This document shows positions 32,640 through 44,027 of a DNA stretch of 64,000 nucleotides, one piece after another. The stretch is from Clostridia bacterium (GTDB lineage: Bacteria; Bacillota; Clostridia; Oscillospirales; CAG-382). Numbering within the stretch: position 1 is the first letter of the stretch; each line of letters begins with the position of its first letter. The notes beneath the pieces are model-generated. The model ran no database searches and was not told the origin of the DNA. It saw nothing but the letters and a program-made list of their open reading frames with translations. The stretch is from assembly GCA_017537345.1 (NCBI GenBank), contig JAFYKY010000005.1, positions 1 to 64,000 on the forward strand. The letters are read 5' to 3'. Made by a program: the position numbers and the translations under genes.

Positions 32640-34202
32640 ATGAAGAAATTTAAACTTTTGGCACTTGTACTTTTAGTTGCTGTCTTGGCAACAGCGTGCA
32701 TTACAAAAATTCCAGATGTAAACCAATCCGGCGAAGACGAAAGCAGTATAGCTCCCGAAGTATCTGTTGATGATACTTCTGACGAGGTGTCCGCCGAGGA
32801 ATCCGAGCCTGTTGTCGAAAATCCTATGGCTTCTATGACCGCCAAGGAAATTATTGAATATTCGACGGAGATATCCAAAGGCGTTTCATCCTTCGTTCAA
32901 GATGCCGAACAGACCGTTGTGATGGATCTCGGTAACGGAGATACTTCCACTCAATCAATTTCTTACCGCGGTAAAGGTAAGGATCTGGGAACCGAAAATG
33001 CGATGATGAGTTATTCTTTTACCGCACCGGACCGTACCGGAAACTTTTACTTTAAAAACGGTATCGGTTACTCAAATTCCAACAACGTACGTCTGTCCTT
33101 CGAATGTACCGAAGCAGAGTTTGAAGAATACGTACAGTTGGTGATCTTTCAAACATATACCGACAACGGTAACGAATTGTTCGAAAATTACATATATGAA
33201 AACTGTACCGTTACTCCTAAGGAAGACGGCAGCTATGAGCTGACCTTGTCCGGCACGGTGCCTTACGATATGTTTGCCGAGTATATGGAGAGCAACGCTG
33301 AGTACATTAAGCAGGATGAAGAAATTACCTGCGATTATAAGGTTATCGTCAGCGCCGAAGGATATCTCTTTTCCGAGGAAGTTGCTTTTGGATTCGTAAT
33401 GGAGACTATGGGCCAGACCATCAACGTTACCATGCATTCCGTTTCCGCCGTTTCCAATATCAATGAAAACGTAAGCGTAGTTATTCTTGATACGGGTTAT
33501 ACTCACGTCGGCAGTATTGACGCAATGTACGCATCTTTATCTCACGAATACGTAAAAGCTCAGGATTATTATAAAGGCGAGGTAAAGAGAAAATACACCG
33601 TAAACGGATACGGCTTCAACGATAACGTTACTATCGACATCCAGATGAACTACGACGGTATCGAACAGAATAAATACGCCCTTACTTATAATTACGTTAT
33701 TGACGGCACCTCGTTTAAATACCGCTATTACTATGAAGACGGTAAGCTGTACTACAAGCTGCTTAACGAGGCTGTGGATAGCTTCGAATACAATCTCGTT
33801 TCCGACGTGGTTTTCGAAGAATGGGCGGCGTACAATCTCGACCTTTCATACGGCAAGGATTTCGGTTATACCGATAACGGCGACGGAACCGCAACCTTTA
33901 CGTTTACCTATAAGGATGAAATTGCTACCGAATTTGCGGACGTTTACGTATACACCATCTACGGCGAAGAGTATTACGGCTTGTTCGCGTACGCCGACAG
34001 TAAACAGATAAATGAAGCGAAGGTAACCGTTGTGGTCGATACCGAAACTCATTGCTTCATCTCTCACTCCGTCAAGATAGATGCAAAATTCGTCATAGAG
34101 GGTGAAACTGTAACCTTTAAAGAAGAATCCACCATGACTTTCAGTCCCGAAGGTGTTGTGATTCCCGACCGCGCATCCTTTATGGGAAGCTCTTCGCTCT
34201 GA
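32640..34202 (+). CDS. Lipoprotein, second of a tandem paralogous pair
   Basis: 520 residues with lipobox ATAC (Cys20), then an acidic Ser/Glu/Val-rich linker (residues 28-62) that probably spans the peptidoglycan, then repeated beta-rich domains. The C-terminal segment is similar to that of the preceding protein. AAAGGAG precedes ATG 32640. The pair shares general composition with the lipoprotein at 17652. Function unknown. Confidence 0.75.
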   Translation: MKKFKLLALVLLVAVLATACITKIPDVNQSGEDESSIAPEVSVDDTSDEVSAEESEPVVENPMASMTAKEIIEYSTEISKGVSSFVQDAEQTVVMDLGNGDTSTQSISYRGKGKDLGTENAMMSYSFTAPDRTGNFYFKNGIGYSNSNNVRLSFECTEAEFEEYVQLVIFQTYTDNGNELFENYIYENCTVTPKEDGSYELTLSGTVPYDMFAEYMESNAEYIKQDEEITCDYKVIVSAEGYLFSEEVAFGFVMETMGQTINVTMHSVSAVSNINENVSVVILDTGYTHVGSIDAMYASLSHEYVKAQDYYKGEVKRKYTVNGYGFNDNVTIDIQMNYDGIEQNKYALTYNYVIDGTSFKYRYYYEDGKLYYKLLNEAVDSFEYNLVSDVVFEEWAAYNLDLSYGKDFGYTDNGDGTATFTFTYKDEIATEFADVYVYTIYGEEYYGLFAYADSKQINEAKVTVVVDTETHCFISHSVKIDAKFVIEGETVTFKEESTMTFSPEGVVIPDRASFMGSSSL

Positions 34203-34211
34203 TAGATTTAA

Positions 34212-34242
34212 AAAATGCCTTGCTCGCGCAAGGCATTTTATT
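34212..34242. terminator. Terminator between convergent lipoprotein and GH35 genes
   Basis: AAATGCCTTGC / GCAAGGCATTT stem with T runs on both sides. Confidence 0.85.
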
Positions 34243-34243
34243 T

Positions 34244-35983
34244 TTATCCCAGATCGTAAGTATCGGTGAACTCTATCACACCGTCGCTTACGGAATCGGT
34301 TTCGAAAACGATGATCTCGTTTTTACCTTCTTTAAGAAACGGAGCGGGGACGTACAAGGTCTTCTGCGGTCCTCTTTCGTTGTAATATCTGCCGATATTT
34401 ATTCCGTTTACGGTGATAAAGCCGTGGGAAAATCCACTTGGCTTAACAAAGGTATCGCAAGGCGTACCATCTATCTCCAGCGTTCCTTTGAAGAAAGCGG
34501 GAAGGCTTTCGCCCTTGTTTGTTATTTTGCTGATATCTCGCATATCGAGAGGGTATATTTCCCAATCGAACAAATGCTGAAGATCCAGCATTACCTTATT
34601 AAGACCCTTTTTGTCGCCTACGTTCATTCCGTAGTTGACTCTGCCCATATTCTCGGTAAGGATCTCAAGGGTATGCAGATCCTTGGAATCATCATTAAGC
34701 CGGATATCATCGGAAACGTAGCCATTTTCAACCATTCCTATCCGCTTACCGTTAACGTAAACTATTGCTCTGTCACGCATTCCGGGCATTGATAAGGGTT
34801 GGTTATAAAAAGGTCCTTTAACTTTTGTACGGTAAAGGGTGTATCCGTAATCCTGCCCTATATCTTCCATATATTTCGGTGCGGGGAAACATAACTTTTT
34901 TGAAATGTTTTCAAGATTATTCCACAGATCACCGCAATGACTGAGTTTTAAGGTGCCGTACGCCTTTTTAACCGAATTTTTTACGGTGAGTGGAGGCAGA
35001 GTACCAAAGTGCTTTTCGTTCACTTCACGGAGCTTATAATAGCATTCTGTCAAATCACCCGCCTCGGAAAGCGGAGCGTAATAATCGTAGCTTGTTACTG
35101 TAGGATCGTATTTTTCATGGTGATTTGCACCGTTCATAAAGCCGAAGTTTGTTCCGCCGTGGAACATATAAAAATTAATACTTCCGCCAAGTTTTAACAA
35201 TCTGTCGTAATTATCGGCAACGTCATCTGCGCTTCGGGCGTGTCTCTGTTCGCCCCAATGCTCAAACCAACCGCACCAGAACTCGCTGCACATAGGAGGC
35301 TGATCATCGCGGAATTGTTGGAGTACCTCAAAAGCACCTTCGGGATTAGAGCCGAAATTTACGGTAGCAAGCACATTGTCAACCGCACCGCCCTTGAGCA
35401 TCCAATAAGAAGGACCGTCGGAAGTGCACAGCAGACAGGTGGCACCGTATTCAATATATTTGCTTTTTACCCATTCAAGATATTTTTTGTCATTACCGTA
35501 AGATCCGTATTCGTTCTCGATCTGCATCATCACGATATTGCCGCCGTTTTCTGCCATTCTGGGACGGGCTATCTCTAATATTTTTTCAAGATATACGTCT
35601 ACCTTTCCGAGATAAGCTTCGTCATAACAGCGCAATGCCATATCGGGATATTTGTGAAGCCAGTAGGGAAGTCCGCCGAATTCCCATTCAGCGCAGATAT
35701 AAGGACCGGGACGGAGATACACATCCAGCCCTACAGATTTTGCTTCGTCTATGTATGCTCCCAGATCGAGATTTCCGGTAAAATCGAAAACACCTTCTTC
35801 GGGCTCGTGAAGGTTCCAGCACACGTAGGTCTCTACCGTGTTAAAACCGCATTGACGCAGTTTTTCAAGACGGTCGCGCCAGTATTCTCTGGGAATACGG
35901 AAATAATGCATAGCACCGGATAAAATGCGGTGTTCTTTGCCGTTTTTTAAAAACATATCGTTTTTGAAGCTCAAAACGCTCAT
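34244..35983 (-). CDS. GH35 beta-galactosidase
   Basis: 579 residues. Hallmarks: SGAMHYFRIPREYWRDRL, NTVETYVCWNLHEPEEG, RPGPYICAEWEFGGLP, the acid/base in IENEYGS (Glu158) and the nucleophile in MCSEFWCGWF (Glu234), then MFHGGTNFGFMNGA. The C-terminal third is beta sandwich (jelly-roll) as in the family. It removes terminal beta-galactose from glycans, plant or host. No signal peptide. ATG 35983 is preferred over an upstream GTG because AAAGG lies at suitable distance. Confidence 0.96.
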   Translation of the reverse strand: MSVLSFKNDMFLKNGKEHRILSGAMHYFRIPREYWRDRLEKLRQCGFNTVETYVCWNLHEPEEGVFDFTGNLDLGAYIDEAKSVGLDVYLRPGPYICAEWEFGGLPYWLHKYPDMALRCYDEAYLGKVDVYLEKILEIARPRMAENGGNIVMMQIENEYGSYGNDKKYLEWVKSKYIEYGATCLLCTSDGPSYWMLKGGAVDNVLATVNFGSNPEGAFEVLQQFRDDQPPMCSEFWCGWFEHWGEQRHARSADDVADNYDRLLKLGGSINFYMFHGGTNFGFMNGANHHEKYDPTVTSYDYYAPLSEAGDLTECYYKLREVNEKHFGTLPPLTVKNSVKKAYGTLKLSHCGDLWNNLENISKKLCFPAPKYMEDIGQDYGYTLYRTKVKGPFYNQPLSMPGMRDRAIVYVNGKRIGMVENGYVSDDIRLNDDSKDLHTLEILTENMGRVNYGMNVGDKKGLNKVMLDLQHLFDWEIYPLDMRDISKITNKGESLPAFFKGTLEIDGTPCDTFVKPSGFSHGFITVNGINIGRYYNERGPQKTLYVPAPFLKEGKNEIIVFETDSVSDGVIEFTDTYDLG

Positions 35984-36016
35984 TATATTCACAACCTTTA
36001 TGTAACTTTTTTTGAG

Positions 36017-36045
36017 AGTCTAACATTTATAAACCTTTTTGTCAA
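36017..36045 (-). promoter_or_regulatory. Promoter of the GH35 gene
   Basis: Minus strand: TTGACA (36040-36045), 17 bp, TAGACT (36017-36022). Confidence 0.7.
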
Positions 36046-36048
36046 GGT

Positions 36049-36077
36049 ATTGAAAAAATATATAAAATATTGTATAA
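36049..36077 (+). promoter_or_regulatory. sigma-A promoter of the carboxypeptidase gene
   Basis: TTGAAA, 17 bp, TATAAT (36072-36077). Confidence 0.78.
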
Positions 36078-36106
36078 TGATATATCAAAATATTAAGGAT
36101 ATGTTC

Positions 36107-37189
36107 ATGAACCGTAATTCTAAAAATGCTTTTTTAAGAAAAAAGCTCAGGCGTATATGGAGCATACCTATAGTACGTATAATTTCCGTACTGCTTGGTA
36201 TTGCCATTGTAGCCGTATCGCTTATTTCTGTTTTTAATAAAAACGCCGAACCTGCAGAGGAATCCTTGTTAACCGACATTTCCGAAGCTGAATCTGCGAA
36301 CATTCCCGAAAGCGTGCCCGAAGAGGTTTCCGAAGAACCCGTTATCGCGCTTCCCACGCCTTGGCGTTTTACAGGTGCGGATAATTTAAATTCTGTAATT
36401 GCATCGGATTACGGTATTATCATCAACGCTACCACACGTCAGGTGTTGGGCGGTAAGAATTACACTCAGCGCATTTATCCCGCTTCTATGACGAAAATAA
36501 TGACACTTATCGTGGCGGTTCAAAGCGGCATTGATATAAATACCGAATATTTGATGGATTACCGTCTTATAAACAAATATTACCTCGCCGGAGCCAGTAT
36601 GTCGGGTATTTTGGCAGGGGATACGGTTACTTTTAAAGATCTGCTATACGGTGCGGTATTGCTTTCTGCTGCGGATGCAACTGCCGCAATAGCGGAAATG
36701 GTTGCGGGCAGTGAGGAAGAATACGTTAAGCTGATGAACTCCACGGCTGCTGAATTAGGGTGCCACGACTCGCATTTTACGAATACCAGCGGTTTATACG
36801 ATACTGCTAATTATTCCACGCTCGGCGATATAGCACTTATGCTGGATTACGCTATGTCTATTCCTCTTGCAAAAGAAATATTGTCTACCGTGGATTATAC
36901 CACACCGCCGACAGCGAAAAATCCGGAAGGATACTACTTCTTCAGCACCATGTTTACGAGGATAGACCACGATTCCATTCCGGGGATGACAGTTCTCGGC
37001 GGGAAGACGGGATATCTCGCAGAAACAAAACATTGTCTTGCCAGTATGGCTGTGGGCGATAACGGAGAAAAATTCATCGTCGTTACCGCCGGCGGTGCAA
37101 AATATGATCCTATTGACGATTGCATTGATCTATATACCCGATATTATGGAGAAAGTAGTGAAACAAGACAAAGCGAGACGGTCCGGTGA
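36107..37189 (+). CDS. D-alanyl-D-alanine carboxypeptidase, S11 family
   Basis: 360 residues: cytoplasmic basic N-terminus, one membrane anchor (about 25-43), an acidic linker, then the penicillin-binding domain. Catalytic SxxK is in PASMTK, and GGKTGY gives the KTG motif. The second motif reads SAAD where the classical SxN would have Asn (as in SGND), so the Asn is replaced by Ala. It trims the terminal D-Ala from peptidoglycan stem peptides outside the cell. ATG 36107 fits AAGGAT at 36095. It is next to a convergent sortase gene. Confidence 0.9.
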   Translation: MNRNSKNAFLRKKLRRIWSIPIVRIISVLLGIAIVAVSLISVFNKNAEPAEESLLTDISEAESANIPESVPEEVSEEPVIALPTPWRFTGADNLNSVIASDYGIIINATTRQVLGGKNYTQRIYPASMTKIMTLIVAVQSGIDINTEYLMDYRLINKYYLAGASMSGILAGDTVTFKDLLYGAVLLSAADATAAIAEMVAGSEEEYVKLMNSTAAELGCHDSHFTNTSGLYDTANYSTLGDIALMLDYAMSIPLAKEILSTVDYTTPPTAKNPEGYYFFSTMFTRIDHDSIPGMTVLGGKTGYLAETKHCLASMAVGDNGEKFIVVTAGGAKYDPIDDCIDLYTRYYGESSETRQSETVR

Positions 37190-37210
37190 TCTTAAAAAAG
37201 TTCGATATTT

Positions 37211-37927
37211 CTATTCTGAAACTACTTCTGTTAAAACCGCATGAATAACTATTCTTTTATCACCCAAGCCGAAACTGCTTTCGCAGGTGACAAGGGTGAG
37301 CAGAGAGGGATTTTCTCCCGGTGCGGTGCCAAAATCAATAATAGATTTGTCTTTTCCGTCTTTGGCATATTTTTTCAGTTCCTCTTCGTTATCAAAAGCG
37401 GTTTTTATATATCCGTTACCGCTTTCGATATATGCGGCGTAGGGTTTGTATATTGCCAGCTTTCCGTTTGAATATATCTCTATATCCGCATTTATAAATT
37501 TTTCGGGATTTCTTAGGTATGCAAACATATTTCCCGAAGCCATGTTATGACCGTAAAGTATAATGTTTCTGTTTTCGGTTAAAGATGATTTTAACCTGTA
37601 ATCCACGATTATAGAACCGTTTTTATCGTAGGAACCGTCATAGGCTTTACGGACATAATATTCGTTATCTGTGGTAAGCAGCAGAGGATAGCTTATTTTC
37701 GTGCCCTCCACGTTTATCCAGCCGCAGATATCGGGATATTTATTTGCAAGATTTTCCATCATACCGCCGTAGATCTCATAGCTTTTACCGGATGTGTTGT
37801 TGATATTCACCGTGTATTGATATTCTTCTTCGTTTGTGCCGCCCTGCCTGTTAAGAACGGCAGAGGTAGTAAAGCAGACAGCCGCCGCGGTAAATCCTAT
37901 TAAACTAATTAAAGTGTATTTTTTCAA
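37211..37927 (-). CDS. Class B sortase
   Basis: 238 residues with an N-terminal membrane anchor (5-27). Catalytic residues are complete: His127 in LYGHNM, Cys215 in TLVTCE and Arg225 in DKRIVIHA. DICGWINVEGTKISYPLL is the SrtB block. It would anchor a protein with a specific sorting signal to peptidoglycan; no candidate substrate with an NPxTx-type signal is evident in this window. AT-rich spacing from the neighbouring genes suggests a single-gene unit. Confidence 0.92.
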   Translation of the reverse strand: MKKYTLISLIGFTAAAVCFTTSAVLNRQGGTNEEEYQYTVNINNTSGKSYEIYGGMMENLANKYPDICGWINVEGTKISYPLLLTTDNEYYVRKAYDGSYDKNGSIIVDYRLKSSLTENRNIILYGHNMASGNMFAYLRNPEKFINADIEIYSNGKLAIYKPYAAYIESGNGYIKTAFDNEEELKKYAKDGKDKSIIDFGTAPGENPSLLTLVTCESSFGLGDKRIVIHAVLTEVVSE

Positions 37928-37978
37928 TTATAATCACCCGGATATATTATCTCCGGAAATAGGGAAGTGATACTTAAA

Positions 37979-38173
37979 ATGAGCAGACTTGTAGGACCGC
38001 TTGTGCTTGAGGGGGGCGAAACGGTTATTATCCGTTGGTCAGACGGCACGGAAACCGAAGCTAAATATGTCGAAACCTACGGATATACCAATCTTTTCGA
38101 TGCAAACGGAAAAGAAATACGTTTATCCAACCACTTTATGCGTCTGAAAGGGATAAAACTTTCTTTGAAATAG
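37979..38173 (+). CDS. Hypothetical protein, 64 aa
   Basis: A small beta-rich protein (VGPLVLEGGETVIIRWSDGTETEAKYVETYGYTN), with the look of a small barrel. GGAAGTGA lies upstream of ATG 37979. It is followed at once by copy 2 of the small RNA element. No family recognised. Confidence 0.6.
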   Translation: MSRLVGPLVLEGGETVIIRWSDGTETEAKYVETYGYTNLFDANGKEIRLSNHFMRLKGIKLSLK

Positions 38174-38184
38174 TATATTCTTTC

Positions 38185-38213
38185 TTGACAAATTATAGCT
38201 TTTATGTTAAAAT
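38185..38213 (+). promoter_or_regulatory. Promoter of small RNA element, copy 2
   Basis: TTGACA (38185-38190), 17 bp, TAAAAT (38208-38213): same boxes and spacing as copy 1 (14887-14915). Confidence 0.8.
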
Positions 38214-38219
38214 ATAAGC

Positions 38220-38303
38220 ACAGTAAATAACATCTACTTAAAAAGCAGGTGTTTTGCATATTCCGAGTGTTTTTCCACCCTGCTTTTCCGCAGGGTGGTT
38301 TTT
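38220..38303 (+). ncRNA. Duplicated small RNA / attenuator element, copy 2
   Basis: Contains AAGCAGGTGTTTTGCATATTCC-like block at 38243-38264, differing from copy 1 by two changes, and the terminator CCACCCTGC / GCAGGGTGG plus TTTTTG. The spacer between block and terminator is 6 nt longer than in copy 1. AAGCAGGTG can pair with CACCCTGCTT with one bulge, excluding the terminator. Sequence outside promoter, block and terminator is not conserved, which suggests selection on these parts. Confidence 0.62.
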
Positions 38304-38307
38304 GTTT

Positions 38308-38420
38308 ATTATACGTATAATTCCGACGGTATACGTACAAGAAAGTACGAATACATCGGATTCAAATATTTAGCAACAAGCGCTGTAGTCGGTCCGCTTG
38401 TTTGGTTGTCAATCGAGTGA
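38308..38420 (+). pseudogene. Possible RHS-repeat protein fragment
   Basis: An open frame without a start reads YYTYNSDGIRTRK then YEYIGFKYLATSAVVGPLVWLSIE and stops at 38418. The first part is the YxYNxDGxRxxK pattern of RHS/YD repeats; the second looks like a C-terminal tip. It begins directly after the small RNA's terminator. Very short, so chance is not excluded. Confidence 0.35.
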
Positions 38421-38433
38421 GGAAACAGTTGAT

Positions 38434-38871
38434 ATGAAAAAATTCTTTATAATAATTTCTATTCTAATAATTTCTATTTTGGTGCTTTCCCTAAGTCTCA
38501 TAACGTTCTCGTCTTGCGAAGCAAAAGAAATGCGAGAATATTATTCCGATAAAGATAATTATGTTATTGCAACCGGTACTGTCACGCACATAAAATATTC
38601 TAATGGTGAGCTATATATAGGACTTTCGCGTGTAGAAGGTCCTGCATATAACAACACTTATAAATTTGTAGGTGAGAATTTAACCATAGTTCGCGATAAC
38701 GGCATTGGCAATAAACTTAAACTGGGTGACCGTATAGAATTTGTTACTGCTCCAGTAAGTTTTGGAGACGGTTATACACCTTATCTTGTAGGAATAACAA
38801 TAAACGGTGAAAAACTTTTGGAATTTGATGAGGGCTTCGTCAATTTGAATAAATGGCTTGAAGAAGAGTAA
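38434..38871 (+). CDS. Small lipoprotein, unknown function
   Basis: 145 residues; hydrophobic signal with lipobox FSSC (Cys28), then a short OB-like beta domain (NYVIATGTVTHIKYSNGELYIGL, KLKLGDRIEFVTAPVSFG) suggestive of a ligand-binding barrel. GAGGAAAC precedes ATG 38434. It follows the duplicated small RNA element and debris, in an AT-rich stretch that looks acquired. Confidence 0.65.
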   Translation: MKKFFIIISILIISILVLSLSLITFSSCEAKEMREYYSDKDNYVIATGTVTHIKYSNGELYIGLSRVEGPAYNNTYKFVGENLTIVRDNGIGNKLKLGDRIEFVTAPVSFGDGYTPYLVGITINGEKLLEFDEGFVNLNKWLEEE

Positions 38872-39035
38872 AAACAACCACCCAAGCTGTTGCCTTTTTG
38901 ACAACTGCTTGTTCTTTTGCTCCACACAATGCTGATCTTGATCAAAAAACAACTGCCCTCACCATGCGCAGTTGTTTTCTGCTATAAGTATATCATACGT
39001 GCCAATTTGTCAAATTTTTACACATCAAAATCAAA
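38872..39035 (-). ncRNA. Candidate minus-strand small RNA, possibly from a type I toxin locus
   Basis: On the minus strand TTGACA (near 39008-39013) precedes TATACT after about 15 bp, then a hairpin AACAACTGC / GCAGTTGTTTTTTG (about 38948-38980) ends a short RNA. The arrangement resembles the antisense RNA of holin-like type I toxin loci in Firmicutes, but no toxin ORF is visible on the + strand, so it may be a remnant. Low certainty. Confidence 0.35.
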
Positions 39036-39049
39036 ACATTGCTTGGTGA

Positions 39050-39090
39050 AAAACAAGAGTGGACTTTTTAATAAGCCCACTCTTGTTTGT
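39050..39090. terminator. Hairpin terminator after the GHL10-type gene
   Basis: AACAAGAGTGG / CCACTCTTGTT, perfect 11-bp stem with T-rich sequence on the minus-strand 3' side. Confidence 0.75.
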
Positions 39091-39130
39091 CGCGGTCACC
39101 GAGAAGCGGTTAGGCTTCTTGGGATGATTA

Positions 39131-41533
39131 TTACTTATTTACTTTTTTCTTTCTGTCCAGGATTACGATAATCGCACCGACGATTGCAAGCACGATCACT
39201 CCGCCGACAGCATATCCCCATGCGGGGAATACAAATTTGGAGGTACTGCCGCTGTCTTCGCTTAAATTATTTTCGGGAGTTTCAACAAAAGTGCGGTGGT
39301 CGTCTTTATTGTTTGCAATTATTTTCTTAAGTAGTTTAAAATCCCGTAAGAGGGCAGCGGAAGCGTTTTTATCTGTTAGGGAAGGAATTTCATTCGCAAG
39401 CTTTAAGATATCTTGTGCACTGTCTGAAAGCTTTCCGCTTTCCAGAACGATAATAAGGGAATTAACCTTTTCCTTGAATTCGTTAAGCTTTTCCGCTTCC
39501 GGCAAATCCTTCATAAGCTCAATTCTTGAAGCTATCGCATCAAGCTGCGCAAGAGCCGCCGCCTTGCAATTATAAGTAGGGGAAAGGGAAGGCGTTTTCA
39601 ATATGGTAGACGCAATTTTATCTCCGTAATTTCCCGCAACATATTGGGCATATGAGAAGAAGGCAAAACCGTCCGCTCCCGTGTATCTGCTTTCCAGAAT
39701 CTGGTTTTTGAAGGTTTCGATACCGTAATCACCCAATCCAATATACGCAAATACGCCATCGCCGCAGGCTTCAACTGTATATCCGCCGTACATCTGTACT
39801 ACGTTGGTGCCGTATGCCATGGGGAACGCCATGTTTATCAAGCCTTCCTCCATCCACAGCTTTGCGTTCTGCAGGTGGGACCCCTTGCTGTCAGCCAGAT
39901 TTGGAGCAACGTCGCAGGAAACGGTGGTCATCGGCGAAAGCTCGTTTGCAAGGGAAACTATCTTTTTAACAAAAGAAGTTACAAATCCGCTGCGGTAATC
40001 GCACCATTCTTCCCAAAGGCTTCCGCCTTCGGTTATTTCCAGAGGATCTTTTCCGTACTGTTCTTTAAATTCATTGCGCGCCGTATCGGTGTATCCGAAC
40101 TCCTCACCGGTTGCAACGGGGTAGCGTATGTAATCGAGCTGAAGTCCGTCAAGCTTATAATTCTTAAGCAGATATTCATATACGGAAAGCAGATATTCAC
40201 TTGCTTCGGTGTTGGCGGGGTCTATAAAATATCCGTTACCGTATTCGTTTGAAACGTAATCCACGCCTTTTTTACTTACGCAAAGCCACTCCGGCTTTTT
40301 GTATGCAAGACTGTCTTTGTAGTATGCGCTTGTGGAATAGCTTACTCTGTATACGGGAAGCCAGCCTTGCAATTCCATACCCTGCAAAGCGCATTCTTCA
40401 ACGAATGCCTGCAACAGATCAAATCCCTTAAGCGCGGGATTCTGAATAAAATATCCGTCCTCGGGCAGGGGACATATAAAGGTGCTGTCATAGAAAAGTT
40501 CAAGACAGATAATATTAAAGCCCATTTCCTTTATCTGTGAAACACGCTCCGCTACAGCGCCTTTGCTTGTAAGTCCCGAAGGACGAAGCCACATTGCTCT
40601 GCCTTCAACAACGGGTGTTTCTTCAAGAAGGAGGTAAAGTGAATCGTAATAACGGTTAAAATTGCTTTCAAAAACAACTGCTTTGGCTATGTTGCCGTCC
40701 TCAAGTCCTTCGCAAACGGTGTTATAATAGCCGTTCAATTCCTTGATACGCGCTTCGGCTGCGTTGTAATCTATTAACAAATACTGTTTTTTGGCTTCCT
40801 CAAAGCGTTTTTCTGCATCTTCCAGCTTAATTCTTACGGATGCCTTAAGGCTTTCTTCGTTGTACGCAAAGGTGACCGTCTTTTTACCGTTATCTACAGT
40901 AACCTGCAAGCCCACAGCGGCAGCACCGTTAAGCTCTGCTATTCTGTCAGCGCCCACTGCGCTTATTACAAAACCGCCTTCGGGTATCTTGTTATTGTTA
41001 CCGCCCAACGAGATAACAAAACCGTCTTTATCAACACATACTTCATTACCCCATATATTTGTACCGGTGGTTTCACCGGTATTATATATAACGATGGTGT
41101 TTGCGGTTCGTGTGCCGTTGTACTTATCAAAATTAATGTTTTTTTCAAAAAAGGGATCAAAGCTTTCACCTGCGATCAGGATAATTGAATTTTCAAGATC
41201 AATAATGCAGTAATCGTCTTTTTTAATTTCCTTAAGTTTGTTTTTGTACCGTTCTCCCTTTGCGGCAATTACGTATCCGTTTTCGGGAATTCCGTTATTA
41301 TATCCGCCTGCGGAAGCAACGCTGCCGCTGTCCACAACCACTTCGTAATAATTTTCGTCAGTACCCGTGGTTTTCCCGAATTCTGCATCGAATACCGCAA
41401 TTCCGGTGGATGAAAGCAGGGCGTTGTACTGATTGAACTTGATCTCATTATCTCCGCTTTCCGCAAAAGAAACGGTGTTGAAGCAGGAAACAATGAAAAT
41501 TAATATAAGCAAGGATACAATTGTCTTTTTCAT
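39131..41533 (-). CDS. Secreted, membrane-anchored GHL10-type glycoside hydrolase
   Basis: 800 residues: signal peptide (1-24), two related N-terminal domains of about 100 residues with repeated GIPENGYVIAAKG / KIPEGGFVISAVG segments, a coiled region (about 235-270), then a GHL10 (DUF187) barrel starting EGRAMWLRPSGLTSKG. LDGLQLDYIRYP and MAFPMAYG are typical blocks; a helical region and a C-terminal transmembrane anchor with KKKVNK end it. It probably cleaves a cell-wall or extracellular glycan; the exact bond is unknown. ATG 41533 follows GGAGGTG. The promoter is at 41554-41581. Confidence 0.85.
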   Translation of the reverse strand: MKKTIVSLLILIFIVSCFNTVSFAESGDNEIKFNQYNALLSSTGIAVFDAEFGKTTGTDENYYEVVVDSGSVASAGGYNNGIPENGYVIAAKGERYKNKLKEIKKDDYCIIDLENSIILIAGESFDPFFEKNINFDKYNGTRTANTIVIYNTGETTGTNIWGNEVCVDKDGFVISLGGNNNKIPEGGFVISAVGADRIAELNGAAAVGLQVTVDNGKKTVTFAYNEESLKASVRIKLEDAEKRFEEAKKQYLLIDYNAAEARIKELNGYYNTVCEGLEDGNIAKAVVFESNFNRYYDSLYLLLEETPVVEGRAMWLRPSGLTSKGAVAERVSQIKEMGFNIICLELFYDSTFICPLPEDGYFIQNPALKGFDLLQAFVEECALQGMELQGWLPVYRVSYSTSAYYKDSLAYKKPEWLCVSKKGVDYVSNEYGNGYFIDPANTEASEYLLSVYEYLLKNYKLDGLQLDYIRYPVATGEEFGYTDTARNEFKEQYGKDPLEITEGGSLWEEWCDYRSGFVTSFVKKIVSLANELSPMTTVSCDVAPNLADSKGSHLQNAKLWMEEGLINMAFPMAYGTNVVQMYGGYTVEACGDGVFAYIGLGDYGIETFKNQILESRYTGADGFAFFSYAQYVAGNYGDKIASTILKTPSLSPTYNCKAAALAQLDAIASRIELMKDLPEAEKLNEFKEKVNSLIIVLESGKLSDSAQDILKLANEIPSLTDKNASAALLRDFKLLKKIIANNKDDHRTFVETPENNLSEDSGSTSKFVFPAWGYAVGGVIVLAIVGAIIVILDRKKKVNK

Positions 41534-41553
41534 AAGGCACCTCCGTGTAATCA

Positions 41554-41581
41554 ATTATATCACATGTTATAATGTTGTCAA
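41554..41581 (-). promoter_or_regulatory. sigma-A promoter of the GHL10-type gene
   Basis: Minus strand: TTGACA (41576-41581), 16 bp, TATAAT (41554-41559). Confidence 0.83.
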
Positions 41582-41585
41582 GATA

Positions 41586-44002
<2,417 letters not shown>

Positions 44003-44027
44003 TTCCCACTTTTTAACGGAGGCTAAA

